Part shown: in pieces, positions 38,642 through 51,100 of the stretch
Position numbering within the stretch: position 1 is the stretch's first letter
Layout of the letters: each line of letters begins with the position of its first letter
From: Sacculina carcini
Taxonomy: Eukaryota > Arthropoda > Thecostraca > Sacculinidae
DNA: 64,000 bases
Direction of reading: 5' to 3'
Assembly (NCBI GenBank): GCA_916048095.2
Contig: OU696580.1
Location: 4,752,702-4,816,701, forward strand
The notes under the pieces: model-generated
Databases searched by the model: none
What the model was told of the DNA's origin: nothing
What the model saw: only the letters and a program-made list of their open reading frames with translations
Program-made: the position numbers and the translations under genes

Positions 38642-41600
38642 AAAAAAAGAAAAAAAAAAAAATAAAGAAAATAAAGAAAAAAAAGAAAAAAAAGAAATAA
38701 AGAAAATAAAGAAAATAAAGAAAATAAAGAAAATAAAGAAAATAAAGAAAATAAAGAAAATAAAGAAAATAAAGAAAATAAAGAAAATAAAGAAAATAAA
38801 GAAAATAAAGAAAATAAAGAAAATAAAGAAAATAAAGAAAATAAAGAAAATAAAGAAAATAAAGAAAATAAAGAAAATAAAGAAAATAAAGAAAATAAAG
38901 AAAATAAAGAAAATAAAGAAAATAAAGAAAATAAAGAAAATACAGAAAATAAAGAAAATAAAGAAAATAAAGAAAATAAAAAAAAAAAAAAAAAAAAAAA
39001 AAATAAAGAAAATAAAGAAAATAAAGAAAATAAAGAAAATAAAGAAAATAAAGAAAATAAAGAAAATAAAGAAAATAAAGAAAATAAAGAAAATAAAGAA
39101 AATAAAGAAAATACAGAAAATACAGAAAATAAAGAAAATAAAGAAAATAAAGAAAATAAAGAAAATAAAGAAAATAAAGAAAATAAAGAAAATAAAGAAA
39201 ATAAAGAAAATAAAGAAAATAAAGAAAATAAAGAAAATAAAGAAAATAAAGAAAATAAAGAAAATAAAGAAAATAAAGAAAAAAAAGAAAATAAAGAAAA
39301 TAAAGAAAATAAAGAAAATAAAGAAAATAAAGAAAATAAAGAAAATAAAGAAAATAAAGAAAATAAAGAAAATAAAGAAAATAAAGAAAATAAAGAAAAT
39401 AAAGAAAATAAAGAAAATAAATAAAATAAAGAAAATAAAGAAAATAAAGAAAATAAAGAAAATAAAGAAAATAAAGAAAATAAAGAAAATTAATTGTACA
39501 CTCGTGCTTGCGCACTATATATACCAATATAAACCATCTCTCTTGAACATCTACAATGGCCGGACCGCGTAAGACTCTGCTCGAACCCCGAGGACCTCGG
39601 TTCGAATCCCAGCCAGGTAATACCTTTCTTCACTCAACACTAAACTCTACACACAAATAATCGAAATAAATTGGATGAATTAAAGAAAATAAAGAAAATA
39701 AAGAAAATAAAGAAAATAAAGAAAATAAAGAAAATAAAGAAAATAAAGAAAATAAAGAAAATAAAGAAAATAAAGAAAATAAAGAAAATAAAGAAAATAA
39801 AGAAAATAAAGAAAATAATGAAAATTAATTGTACACTCGTGCCTGCGCACTATATATACCACATATAAACCATCTCTCTTGAACATCTACAATGGCCGGA
39901 CCGCGTAAGACTCTGCTCGAACCCCGAGGACCTTGGTTCGAATCCCAGCCAGGTAATAACTTTCTTCACTCAACACTAAACTCTACACACAAATAATCGA
40001 AATAAATTGGATGAATTAAAGAAAATAAATAAAGAAAATACAGAAAATAAAGAAAATAAAGAAAATAAAGAAAATAAAGAAAATAAAGAAAATAAAGAAA
40101 ATAAAGAAAATAAAGAAAATAAAGAAAATAAAGAAAATAAAGAAAATAAAGAAAATAAAGAAAATAAAGAAAATAAAGAAAATAAAGAAAATAAAGAAAA
40201 TAAAAAAAATAAAGAAAATAAAGAAAATAATGAAAATAAAGAAAATAAAGAAAATTAATTGTACACTCGTGCTTGCGCACTATATATACCACATATAAAC
40301 CATCTCTCTTGAACATCTACAATGGCCGGACCGCGTAAGACTCTGCTCGAACCCCGAGGACCTCGGTTCGAATCCCAGCCAGGTAATACCTTTCTTCACT
40401 CAACACTAAACTCTACACACAAATAATCGAAATAAATTGGATGAATTAAAGAAAATAAAGAAAATAAAGAAAATAAAGAAAATAAAGAAAATAAAGAAAA
40501 TAAAGAAAATAAAGAAAATAAAGAAAATAAAGAAAATAAAGAAAATAAAGAAAATAAAGAAAATAAAGAAAATAAAGAAAATAAAGAAAATAATGAAAAT
40601 TAATTGTACACTCGTGCCTGCGCACTATATATACCACATATAAACCATCTCTCTTGAACATCTACAATGGCCGGACCGCGCAAGACTATGCTCGAACCCC
40701 GAGGACCTTGGTTCGAATCCCAGCCAGGTAATAACTTTCTTCACTCAACACTAAACTCTACACACAAATAATCGAAATAAATTGGATGAATTAAAGAAAA
40801 TAAATAAAGAAAATACAGAAAATAAAAAAAATAAAGAAAATAAAGAAAATAAAGAAAATAAAGAAAATAAAGAAAATAAAGAAAATAAAGAAAAAAAAGA
40901 AAATAAAGAAAAAAAAGAAAAAAAAGAAAAAAAAGAAATTAAGAAAATTAAGAAAATAAAGAAAATAAAGAAAATAAAGAAAATAAAGAAAATAAAGAAA
41001 ATAAAGAAAATAAAGAAAATAAAGAAAATAAAGAAAATAAAGAAAATAAAGAAAATAAAGAAAATAAAAAAAATAAAGAAAATAAAGAAAATAAAGAAAA
41101 TAAAGAAAATAAAGAAAATAAAGAAAATAAAGAAAATAAAGAAAATAAAGAAAATAAAGAAAATAAAGAAAATAAAGAAAATAAAGAAAATAAAGAAAAT
41201 AAAGAAAATAAAGAAAATAAAGAAAATAAAGAAAATAAAGAAAATAAAGAAAATAAAGAAAATAAAGAAAATAAAGAAAATAAAGAAAATAAAGAAAATA
41301 AAGAAAATAAAGAAAATAAAGAAAATAAAGAAAATAAAGAAAATAAAGAAAATAAAGAAAATAAAGAAAATAAAGAAAATAAAGAAAATAAAGAAAATAA
41401 AGAAAATAAAGAAAATAATGAAAATTAATTGTACACTCGTGCCTGCGCACTATATATACCACATATAAACCATCTCTCTTGAACATCTACAATGGCCGGA
41501 CCGCGTAAGACTCTGCTCGAACCCCGAGGACCTTGGTTCGAATCCCAGCCAGGTAATAACTTTCTTCACTCAACACTAAACTCTACACACAAATAAACGA

Positions 41601-41747
41601 AATAAATTGGATGAATTAAAGAAAATAAATAAAGAAAATAAAGAAAATAAAGAAAATAAAGAAAATAAAGAAAATAAAGAAAATAAAGAAAATAAAGAAA
41701 ATAAAGAAAATAAAGAAAATAAAGAAAATAAAGAAAATAAAGAAAAT
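37681..41747 (+). repeat. Higher-order block B, mid-size copy (4067 bp)
   Basis: Cores start at 37681, 38089, 38347, 39491, 39826, 40256, 40601 and 41426. Arrays are 216, 66, 952, 144, 238, 153, 633 and 130 bp. The trio is intact. The 66-bp array at 38281-38346 is the shortest in the window and holds an AAAAAAATAAAG deletion variant. The core at 39491 is 191 bp because one base is missing in TACCAATATAAACC. The core at 40601 has the linked variants CGCGCAAG and ACTATGCTC, shared with cores 43795 and 58035. Confidence 0.88.
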
Positions 41748-44700
41748 TAATTGTACACTCGTGCTTGCGCACTATATATACCACATATAAACCATCTCTC
41801 TTGAACATCTACAATGGCCGGACCGCGTAAGACTCTGCTCGAACCCCGAGGACCTCGGTTCGAATCCCAGCCAGGTAATACCTTTCTTCACTCAACACTA
41901 AACTCTACACACAAATAATCGAAATAAATTGGATGAATTAAAGAAAATAAAGAAAATAAAGAAAATAAAGAAAATAAAGAAAATAAAGAAAATAAAGAAA
42001 ATAAAGAAAATAAAGAAAATAAAGAAAATAAAGAAAATAAAGAAAATAAAGAAAATAAAGAAAATAAAGAAAATAAAGAAAATAAAGAAAATAAAGAAAA
42101 TAAAGAAAATAAAGAAAATAATGAAAATTAATTGTACACTCGTGCCTGCGCACTATATATACCACATATAAACCATCTCTCTTGAACATCTACAATGGCC
42201 GGACCGCGTAAGACTCTGCTCGAACCCCGAGGACCTCGGTTCGAATCCCAGCCAGGTAATAACTTTCTTCACTCAACACTAAACTCTACACACAAATAAT
42301 CGAAATAAATTGGATGAATTAAAGAAAATAAAGAAAATAAAGAAAATAAAGAAAATAAAGAAAATAAAGAAAATAAAGAAAATAAAGAAAATAAAGAAAA
42401 TTAATTGTACACTCGTGCTTGCGCACTATATATACCACATATAAACCATCTCTCTTGAACATCTACAATGGCCGGACCGAGTAAGACTCTGCTCGAACCC
42501 CGAGGACCTTGGTTCGAATCCCAGCCAGGTAATAACTTTCTTCACTCAACACTAAACTCTACACACAAATAATCGAAATAAATTGGATGAATTAAAGAAA
42601 ATAAATAAAGAAAATAAAGAAAATAAAGAAAATAAAGAAAAAAAAGAAAAAAAGAAAAAAAAGAAAAAAAAGAAAAAAAGAAAAAAAAGAAAAAAAAGAA
42701 AAAAAAAAAAAAACAGAAAATAAAGAAAATAAAGAAAAAAAAGAAAAAAAAAAAATTAAGAAAATAAAGAAAATAAAGAAAATAAAGAAAATAAAGAAAA
42801 TAAAGAAAATAAAGAAAATAAAGAAAATAAAGAAAATAAAGAAAATAAAGAAAATAAAGAAAATAAAGAAAATAAAGAAAATAAAGAAAATAAAGAAAAT
42901 AAAGAAAATAAAGAAAATAAAGAAAATAAAGAAAATAAAGAAAATAAAGAAAATAAAGAAAATAAAGAAAATAAAGAAAATAAAGAAAATACAGAAAATA
43001 CAGAAAATAAAGAAAATAAAGAAAATAAAGAAAATAAAGAAAATAAAGAAAATAAAGAAAATAAAGAAAATAAAGAAAATAAAGAAAATAAAGAAAATAA
43101 AGAAAATAAAGAAAATAAAGAAAATAAAGAAAATAAAGAAAATAAAGAAAATACAGAAAATAAAGAAAATAAAGAAAATAAAGAAAATAAAGAAAATAAA
43201 GAAAATAAAGAAAATAAAGAAAATAAAGAAAATAAAGAAAATAAAGAAAATAAAGAAAATAAAGAAAATAAAGAAAATAAAGAAAATAAAGAAAATAAAG
43301 AAAATAAAGAAAATAAAGAAAATAAAGAAAATAAAGAAAATAAAGAAAATAAAGAAAATAAAGAAAATAAAGAAAATAAATAAAATAAAGAAAATAAAGA
43401 AAATAAAGAAAATAAAGAAAATAATGAAAATAAAGAAAATAAAGAAAATTAATTGTACACTCGTGCTTGCGCACTATATATACCACATATAAACCATCTC
43501 TCTTGAACATCTACAATGGCCGGACCGCGTAAGACTCTGCTCGAACCCCGAGGACCTCGGTTCGAATCCCAGCCAGGTAATAACTTTCTTCACTCAACAC
43601 TAAACTCTACACACAAATAATCGAAATAAATTGGATGAATTAAAGAAAATAAAGAAAATAAAGAAAATAAAGAAAATAAAGAAAATAAAGAAAATAAAGA
43701 AAATAAAGAAAATAAAGAAAATAAAGAAAATAAAGAAAATAAAGAAAATAAAGAAAATAAAGAAAATAAAGAAAATAAAGAAAATAATGAAAATTAATTG
43801 TACACTCGTGCCTGCGCACTATATATACCACATATAAACCATCTCTCTTGAACATCTACAATGGCCGGACCGCGCAAGACTATGCTCGAACCCCGAGGAC
43901 CTTGGTTCGAATCCCAGCCAGGTAATAACTTTCTTCACTCAACACTAAACTCTACACACAAATAATCGAAATAAATTGGATGAATTAAAGAAAATAAATA
44001 AAGAAAATACAGAAAATAAAGAAAATAAAGAAAATAAAGAAAATAAAGAAAATAAAGAAAATAAAGAAAATAAAGAAAATAAAGAAAATAAAGAAAATAA
44101 AGAAAATAAAGAAAATAAAGAAAATAAAGAAAATAAAGAAAATAAAGAAAATAAAGAAAATAAAGAAAATAAAGAAAATAAAGAAAATAAAGAAAATAAA
44201 GAAAATAAAGAAAATAAAGAAAATAAAAAAAATAAAGAAAATAAAGAAAATAATGAAAATAAAGAAAATAAAGAAAATTAATTGTACACTCGTGCTTGCG
44301 CACTATATATACCACATATAAACCATCTCTCTTGAACATCTACAATGGCCGGACCGCGTAAGACTCTGCTCGAACCCCGAGGACCTCGGTTCGAATCCCA
44401 GCCAGGTAATACCTTTCTTCACTCAACACTAAACTCTACACACAAATAATCGAAATAAATTGGATGAATTAAAGAAAATAAAGAAAATAAAGAAAATAAA
44501 GAAAATAAAGAAAATAAAGAAAATAAAGAAAATAAAGAAAATAAAGAAAATAAAGAAAATAAAGAAAATAAAGAAAATAAAGAAAATAAAGAAAATAAAG
44601 AAAATAAAGAAAATAAAGAAAATAATGAAAATTAATTGTACACTCGTGCCTGCGCACTATATATACCACATATAAACCATCTCTCTTGAACATCTACAAT

Positions 44701-45607
44701 GGCCGGACCGCGTAAGACTCTGCTCGAACCCCGAGGACCTTGGTTCGAATCCCAGCCAGGTAATAACTTTCTTCACTCAACACTAAACTCTACACACAAA
44801 TAATCGAAATAAATTGGATGAATTAAAGAAAATAAATAAAGAAAATACAGAAAATAAAAAAAATAAAGAAAATAAAGAAAATAAAGAAAATAAAGAAAAT
44901 AAAGAAAATAAAGAAAAAAAAGAAAATAAAGAAAATAAAGAAAAAAAAGAAAAAAAAGAAATTAAGAAAATAAAGAAAATAAAGAAAATAAAGAAAATAA
45001 AGAAAATAAAGAAAATAAAGAAAATAAAGAAAATAAAGAAAATAAAGAAAATAAAGAAAATAAAGAAAAAAAAAAAAAAAAAAAAATAAAGAAAATAAAG
45101 AAAATAAAGAAAATAAAGAAAATAAAGAAAATAAAGAAAATAAAGAAAATAAAGAAAATAAAGAAAATAAAGAAAATAAAGAAAATAAAGAAAATAAAGA
45201 AAATAAAGAAAATAAAGAAAATAAAGAAAATAAAGAAAATAAAGAAAATAAAGAAAATTAATTGTACACTCGTGCTTGCGCACTATATATACCACATATA
45301 AACCATCTCTCTTGAACATCTACAATGGCCGGACCGCGTAAGACTCTGCTCGAACCCCGAGGACCTTGGTTCGAATCCCAGCCAGGTAATAACTTTCTTC
45401 ACTCAACACTAAACTCTACACACAAATAATCGAAATAAATTGGATGAATTAAAGAAAATAAATAAAGAAAATAAAGAAAATAAAGAAAATAAAGAAAATA
45501 AAGAAAATAAAGAAAATAAAGAAAATAAAGAAAATAAAGAAAATAAAGAAAATAAAGAAAATAAAGAAAATAAAGAAAATAAAGAAAATAAAGAAAATAA
45601 AGAAAAT
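41748..45607 (+). repeat. Higher-order block B, mid-size copy (3860 bp)
   Basis: Cores start at 41748, 42129, 42402, 43450, 43795, 44279, 44633 and 45259. Arrays are 189, 81, 856, 153, 292, 162, 434 and 157 bp. This parallels the preceding block core by core. The first core lacks the GCACTG marker (it reads GCACTATA), but the C-type core and the CCGAG core follow as usual. The core at 43795 carries the CGCGCAAG/ACTATGCTC pair, as 40601 does at nearly the same place in its block. Confidence 0.87.
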
Positions 45608-48102
45608 TAATTGTACACTCGTGCTTGCGCACTGTATATACCACATATAAACCATCTCTCTTGAACATCTACAATGGCCGGACCGCGTAAGACTCTGCTC
45701 GAACCCCGAGGACCTCGGTTCGAATCCCAGCCAGGTAATACCTTTCTTCACTCAACACTAAACTCTACACACAAATAATCGAAATAAATTGGATGAATTA
45801 AAGAAAATAAAGAAAATAAAGAAAATAAAGAAAATAAAGAAAATAAAGAAAATAAAGAAAATAAAGAAAATAAAGAAAATAAAGAAAATAAAGAAAATAA
45901 AGAAAATAAAGAAAATAAAGAAAATAAAGAAAATAAAGAAAATAAAGAAAATAAAGAAAATAAAGAAAATAATGAAAATTAATTGTACACTCGTGCCTGC
46001 GCACTATATATACCACATATAAACCATCTCTCTTGAACATCTACAATGGCCGGACCGCGTAAGACTCTGCTCGAACCCCGAGGACCTCGGTTCGAATCCC
46101 AGCCAGGTAATAACTTTCTTCACTCAACACTAAACTCTACACACAAATAATCGAAATAAATTGGATGAATTAAAGAAAATAAATAAAGAAAATAAAGAAA
46201 ATAAAGAAAATAAAGAAAATAAAGAAAATAAAGAAAATAAAGAAAATAAAGAAAATAAAGAAAATAAAGAAAATTAATTGTACACTCGTGCTTGCGCACT
46301 ATATATACCACATATAAACCATCTCTCTTGAACATCTACAATGGCCGGACCGCGTAAGACTCTGCTCGAACCCCGAGGACCTTGGTTCGAATCCCAGCCA
46401 GGTAATAACTTTCTTCACTCAACACTAAACTCTACACACAAATAATCGAAATAAATTGGATGAATTAAAGAAAATAAATAAAGAAAATAAAGAAAATAAA
46501 GAAAATAAAGAAAATAAAGAAAAAAAGAAAAAAAAGAAAAAAAAGAAAAAAAGAAAAAAAAGAAAAAAAAGAAAAAAAAGAAAAAAAAGAAAAAAAAGAA
46601 AAAAAAGAAAAAAAAGAAAAAACAGAAAATAAAGAAAATAAAGAAAAAAAAGAAAAAAAAGAAATTAAGAAAATAAAGAAAATAAAGAAAATAAAGAAAA
46701 TAAAGAAAATAAAGAAAATAAAGAAAATAAAGAAAATAAAGAAAATAAAGAAAATAAAGAAAATAAAGAAAATAAAGAAAATAAAGAAAATAAAGAAAAT
46801 AAAGAAAATAAAGAAAATAAAGAAAATAAAGAAAATAAAGAAAATAAAGAAAATAAAGAAAATAAAGAAAATAAAGAAAATAAAGAAAATAAAGAAAATA
46901 AAGAAAATAAAGAAAATAAAGAAAATACAGAAAATAAAGAAAATAAAGAAAATAAAGAAAATAAAGAAAATAAAGAAAATAAAGAAAATAAAGAAAATAA
47001 AGAAAATAAAGAAAATAAAGAAAATAAAGAAAATAAAGAAAATAAAGAAAATAAAGAAAATAAAGAAAATAAAGAAAATAAAGAAAATAAAGAAAATAAA
47101 GAAAATAAAGAAAATAAAGAAAATACAGAAAATAAAGAAAATAAAGAAAATAAAGAAAATAAAGAAAATAAAGAAAATAAAGAAAATAAAGAAAATAAAG
47201 AAAATAAAGAAAATAAAGAAAATAAAGAAAATAAAGAAAATAAAGAAAATAAAGAAAATAAAGAAAATAAAGAAAATAAAGAAAATAAAGAAAATAGAAA
47301 ATAAAGAAAATAAAGAAAATAAAGAAAATAAAGAAAATAAAGAAAATAAAGAAAATAAAGAAAATAAAGAAAATAAAGAAATAAAGAAAATAAAGAAAAT
47401 AAAGAAAATAAAGAAAATAAAGAAAATAAAGAAAATAAAGAAAATAAAGAAAATAAAGAAAATAAAGAAAATACAGAAAATACAGAAAATAAAGAAAATA
47501 AAGAAAATAAAGAAAATAAAGAAAATAAAGAAAATAAAGAAAATAAAGAAAATAAAGAAAATAAAGAAAATAAAGAAAATAAAGAAAATAAAGAAAATAA
47601 AGAAAATAAAGAAAATAAAGAAAAATAAAGAAAATAAAGAAAATAAAGAAAATAAAGAAAATAAAGAAAATAAAGAAAATAAAGAAAATAAAGAAAATAA
47701 AGAAAATAAAGAAAATAAAGAAAATAAAGAAAATAAAGAAAATAAAGAAAATTAATTGTACACTCGTGCTTGCGCACTATATATACCACATATAAACCAT
47801 CTCTCTTGAACATCTACAATGGCCGGGACCGCGTAAGACTCTGCTCGAACCCCGAGGACCTTGGTTCGAATCCCAGCCAGGTAATAACTTTCTTCACTCA
47901 ACACTAAACTCTACACACAAATAATCGAAATAAATTGGATGAATTAAAGAAAATAAATAAAGAAAATAAAGAAAATAAAGAAAATAAAGAAAATAAAGAA
48001 AATAAAGAAAATAAAGAAAATAAAGAAAATAAAGAAAATAAAGAAAATAAAGAAAATAAAGAAAATAAAGAAAATAAAGAAAATAAAGAAAATAAAGAAA
48101 AT
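45608..48102 (+). repeat. Higher-order block B, shortest copy (2495 bp)
   Basis: Cores start at 45608, 45980, 46275 and 47753. Arrays are 180, 103, 1286 and 157 bp. The third core has CCGCG rather than the expected CCGAG. The 1286-bp array (46467-47752) is the longest in the window. It begins with a 107-bp pure A/G tract and contains several AATACAG variants plus three off-register repeats (near 47295, 47380 and 47622) that shift the 9-mer frame. The core at 47753 is 193 bp because of GGCCGGGACCG. Confidence 0.87.
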
Positions 48103-51100
48103 TAATTGTACACTCGTGCTTGCGCACTGTATATACCACATATAAACCATCTCTCTTGAACATCTACAATGGCCGGACCGCGTAAGACTCTGCTCGAACC
48201 CCGAGGACCTCGGTTCGAATCCCAGCCAGGTAATACCTTTCTTCACTCAACACTAAACTCTACACACAAATAATCGAAATAAATTGGATGAATTAAAGAA
48301 AATAAAGAAAATAAAGAAAATAAAGAAAATAAAGAAAATAAAGAAAATAAAGAAAATAAAGAAAATAAAGAAAATAAAGAAAATAAAGAAAATAAAGAAA
48401 ATAAAGAAAATAAAGAAAATAATGAAAATTAATTGTACACTCGTGCCTGCGCACTATATATACCACATATAAACCATCTCTCTTGAACATCTACAATGGC
48501 CGGACCGCGTAAGACTCTGCTCGAACCCCGAGGACCTCGGTTCGAATCCCAGCCAGGTAATAACTTTCTTCACTCAACACTAAACTCTACACACAAATAA
48601 TCGAAATAAATTGGATGAATTAAAGAAAATAAAGAAAATAAAGAAAATAAAGAAAATAAAGAAAATAAAGAAAATAAAGAAAATAAAGAAAATAAAGAAA
48701 ATAAAGAAAATAAAGAAAATAAAGAAAATTAATTGTACACTCGTGCTTGCGCACTATATATACCACATATAAACCATCTCTCTTGAACATCTACAATGGC
48801 CGGACCGAGTAAGACTCTGCTCGAACCCCGAGGACCTTGGTTCGAATCCCAGCCAGGTAATAACTTTCTTCACTCAACACTAAACTCTACACACAAATAA
48901 TCGAAATAAATTGGATGAATTAAAGAAAATAAATAAAGAAAATAAAGAAAATAAAGAAAATAAAGAAAATAAAGAAAAAAAGAAAAAAAAGAAAAAAAAG
49001 AAAAAAAGAAAAAAAAAGAAAAAAAAGAAAAAGAAAAAGAAAAAAAAGAAAAAAAAAGAAAAAAAAAGAAAAAAAAGAAAAAAAAAAAAATAAAGAAAAT
49101 AAAGAAAAAAAGAAAAAAAAGAAATTAAGAAAATAAAGAAAATAAAGAAAATAAAGAAAATAAAGAAAATAAAGAAATAAGAAAATAAAGAAAATAAGAA
49201 AATAAAGAAAATAAAGAAAATAAAGAAAATAAAGAAAATAAAGAAAATAAAGAAAATAAAGAAAATAAAGAAAATAAAGAAAATAAAGAAAATAAAGAAA
49301 ATAAAGAAAATAAAGAAAATAAAGAAAATAAAGAAAATAAAGAAAATAAAGAAAATAAAGAAAATAAAGAAAATAAAGAAAATAAAGAAAATACAGAAAA
49401 TAAAGAAAATAAAGAAAATAAAGAAAATAAAGAAAATAAAGAAAATAAAGAAAATAAAGAAAATAAAGAAAATAAAGAAAATAAAGAAAATAAAGAAAAT
49501 AAAGAAAATAAAGAAAATAAAGAAAATAAAGAAAATAAAGAAAATAAAGAAAATAAAGAAAATAAAGAAAATAAAGAAAATACAGAAAATACAGAAAATA
49601 AAGAAAATAAAGAAAATAAAGAAAATAAAGAAAATAAAGAAAATAAAGAAAATAAAGAAAATAAAGAAAATAAAGAAAATAAAGAAAATAAAGAAAATAA
49701 AGAAAATAAAGAAAATAAAGAAAATAAAGAAAATAAAGAAAATAAAGAAAATAAAGAAAATAAAGAAAATAAAGAAAATAAAGAAAATAAAGAAAATAAA
49801 GAAAATAAAGAAAATAAAGAAAATAAAGAAAATAAAGAAAATAAAGAAAATAAAGAAAATAAAGAAAATAAAGAAAATAAAGAAAATAAAGAAAATAAAG
49901 AAAATAAAGAAAATAAAGAAAATAAAGAAAATAAAGAAAATAAAGAAAATAAAGAAAATAAAGAAAATAAAGAAAATAAAGAAAATAAAGAAAATAAAGA
50001 AAATAAAGAAAATAAAGAAAATAAAGAAAATAAAGAAAATAAAGAAAATAAAGAAAATAAAGAAAATAAAGAAAATAAAGAAATAAAGAAAATAAAGAAA
50101 ATAAAGAAAATAAAGAAAATAAAGAAAATAAAGAAAATAAAGAAAATAAAGAAAAATAAAGAAAATAAAGAAAATAAAGAAAATTAATTGTACACTCGTG
50201 CTTGCGCACTATATATACCACATATAAACCATCTCTCTTGAACATCTACAATGGCCGGACCGCGTAAGACTCTGCTCGAACCCCGAGGACCTCGGTTCGA
50301 ATCCCAGCCAGGTAATAACTTTCTTCACTCAACACTAAACTCTACACACAAATAATCGAAATAAATTGGATGAATTAAAGAAAATAAAGAAAATAAAGAA
50401 AATAAAGAAAATAAAGAAAATAAAGAAAATAAAGAAAATAAAGAAAATAAAGAAAATAAAGAAAATAAAGAAAATAAAGAAAATAAATAAAATAAAGAAA
50501 ATAAAGAAAATAAAGAAAATAAAGAAAATAAAGAAAATAAAGAAAATAATGAAAATTAATTGTACACTCGTGCCTGCGCACTATATATACCACATATAAA
50601 CCATCTCTCTTGAACATCTACAATGGCCGGACCGCGTAAGACTCTGCTCGAACCCCGAGGACCTTGGTTCGAATCCCAGCCAGGTAATAACTTTCTTCAC
50701 TCAACACTAAACTCTACACACAAATAATCGAAATAAATTGGATGAATTAAAGAAAATAAATAAAGAAAATAAAGAAAATAAAGAAAATAAAGAAAATAAA
50801 GAAAATAAAGAAAATAAAGAAAATAAAGAAAATAAAGAAAATAAAGAAAAAAAAGAAAATAAAGAAAAAAAAGAAAAAAAAAAAAAAAAAAAAAAAAATA
50901 AAGAAAATAAAGAAAATAAAGAAAATAAAGAAAATAAAGAAAATAAAGAAAATAAAGAAAATAAAGAAAATAAAGAAAATAAAGAAAATAAAGAAAATAA
51001 AGAAAATAAAAAAAATAAAGAAAATAAAGAAAATAAAGAAAATAAAGAAAATAAAGAAAATAAAGAAAATAAAGAAAATAAAGAAAATAAAGAAAATAAA

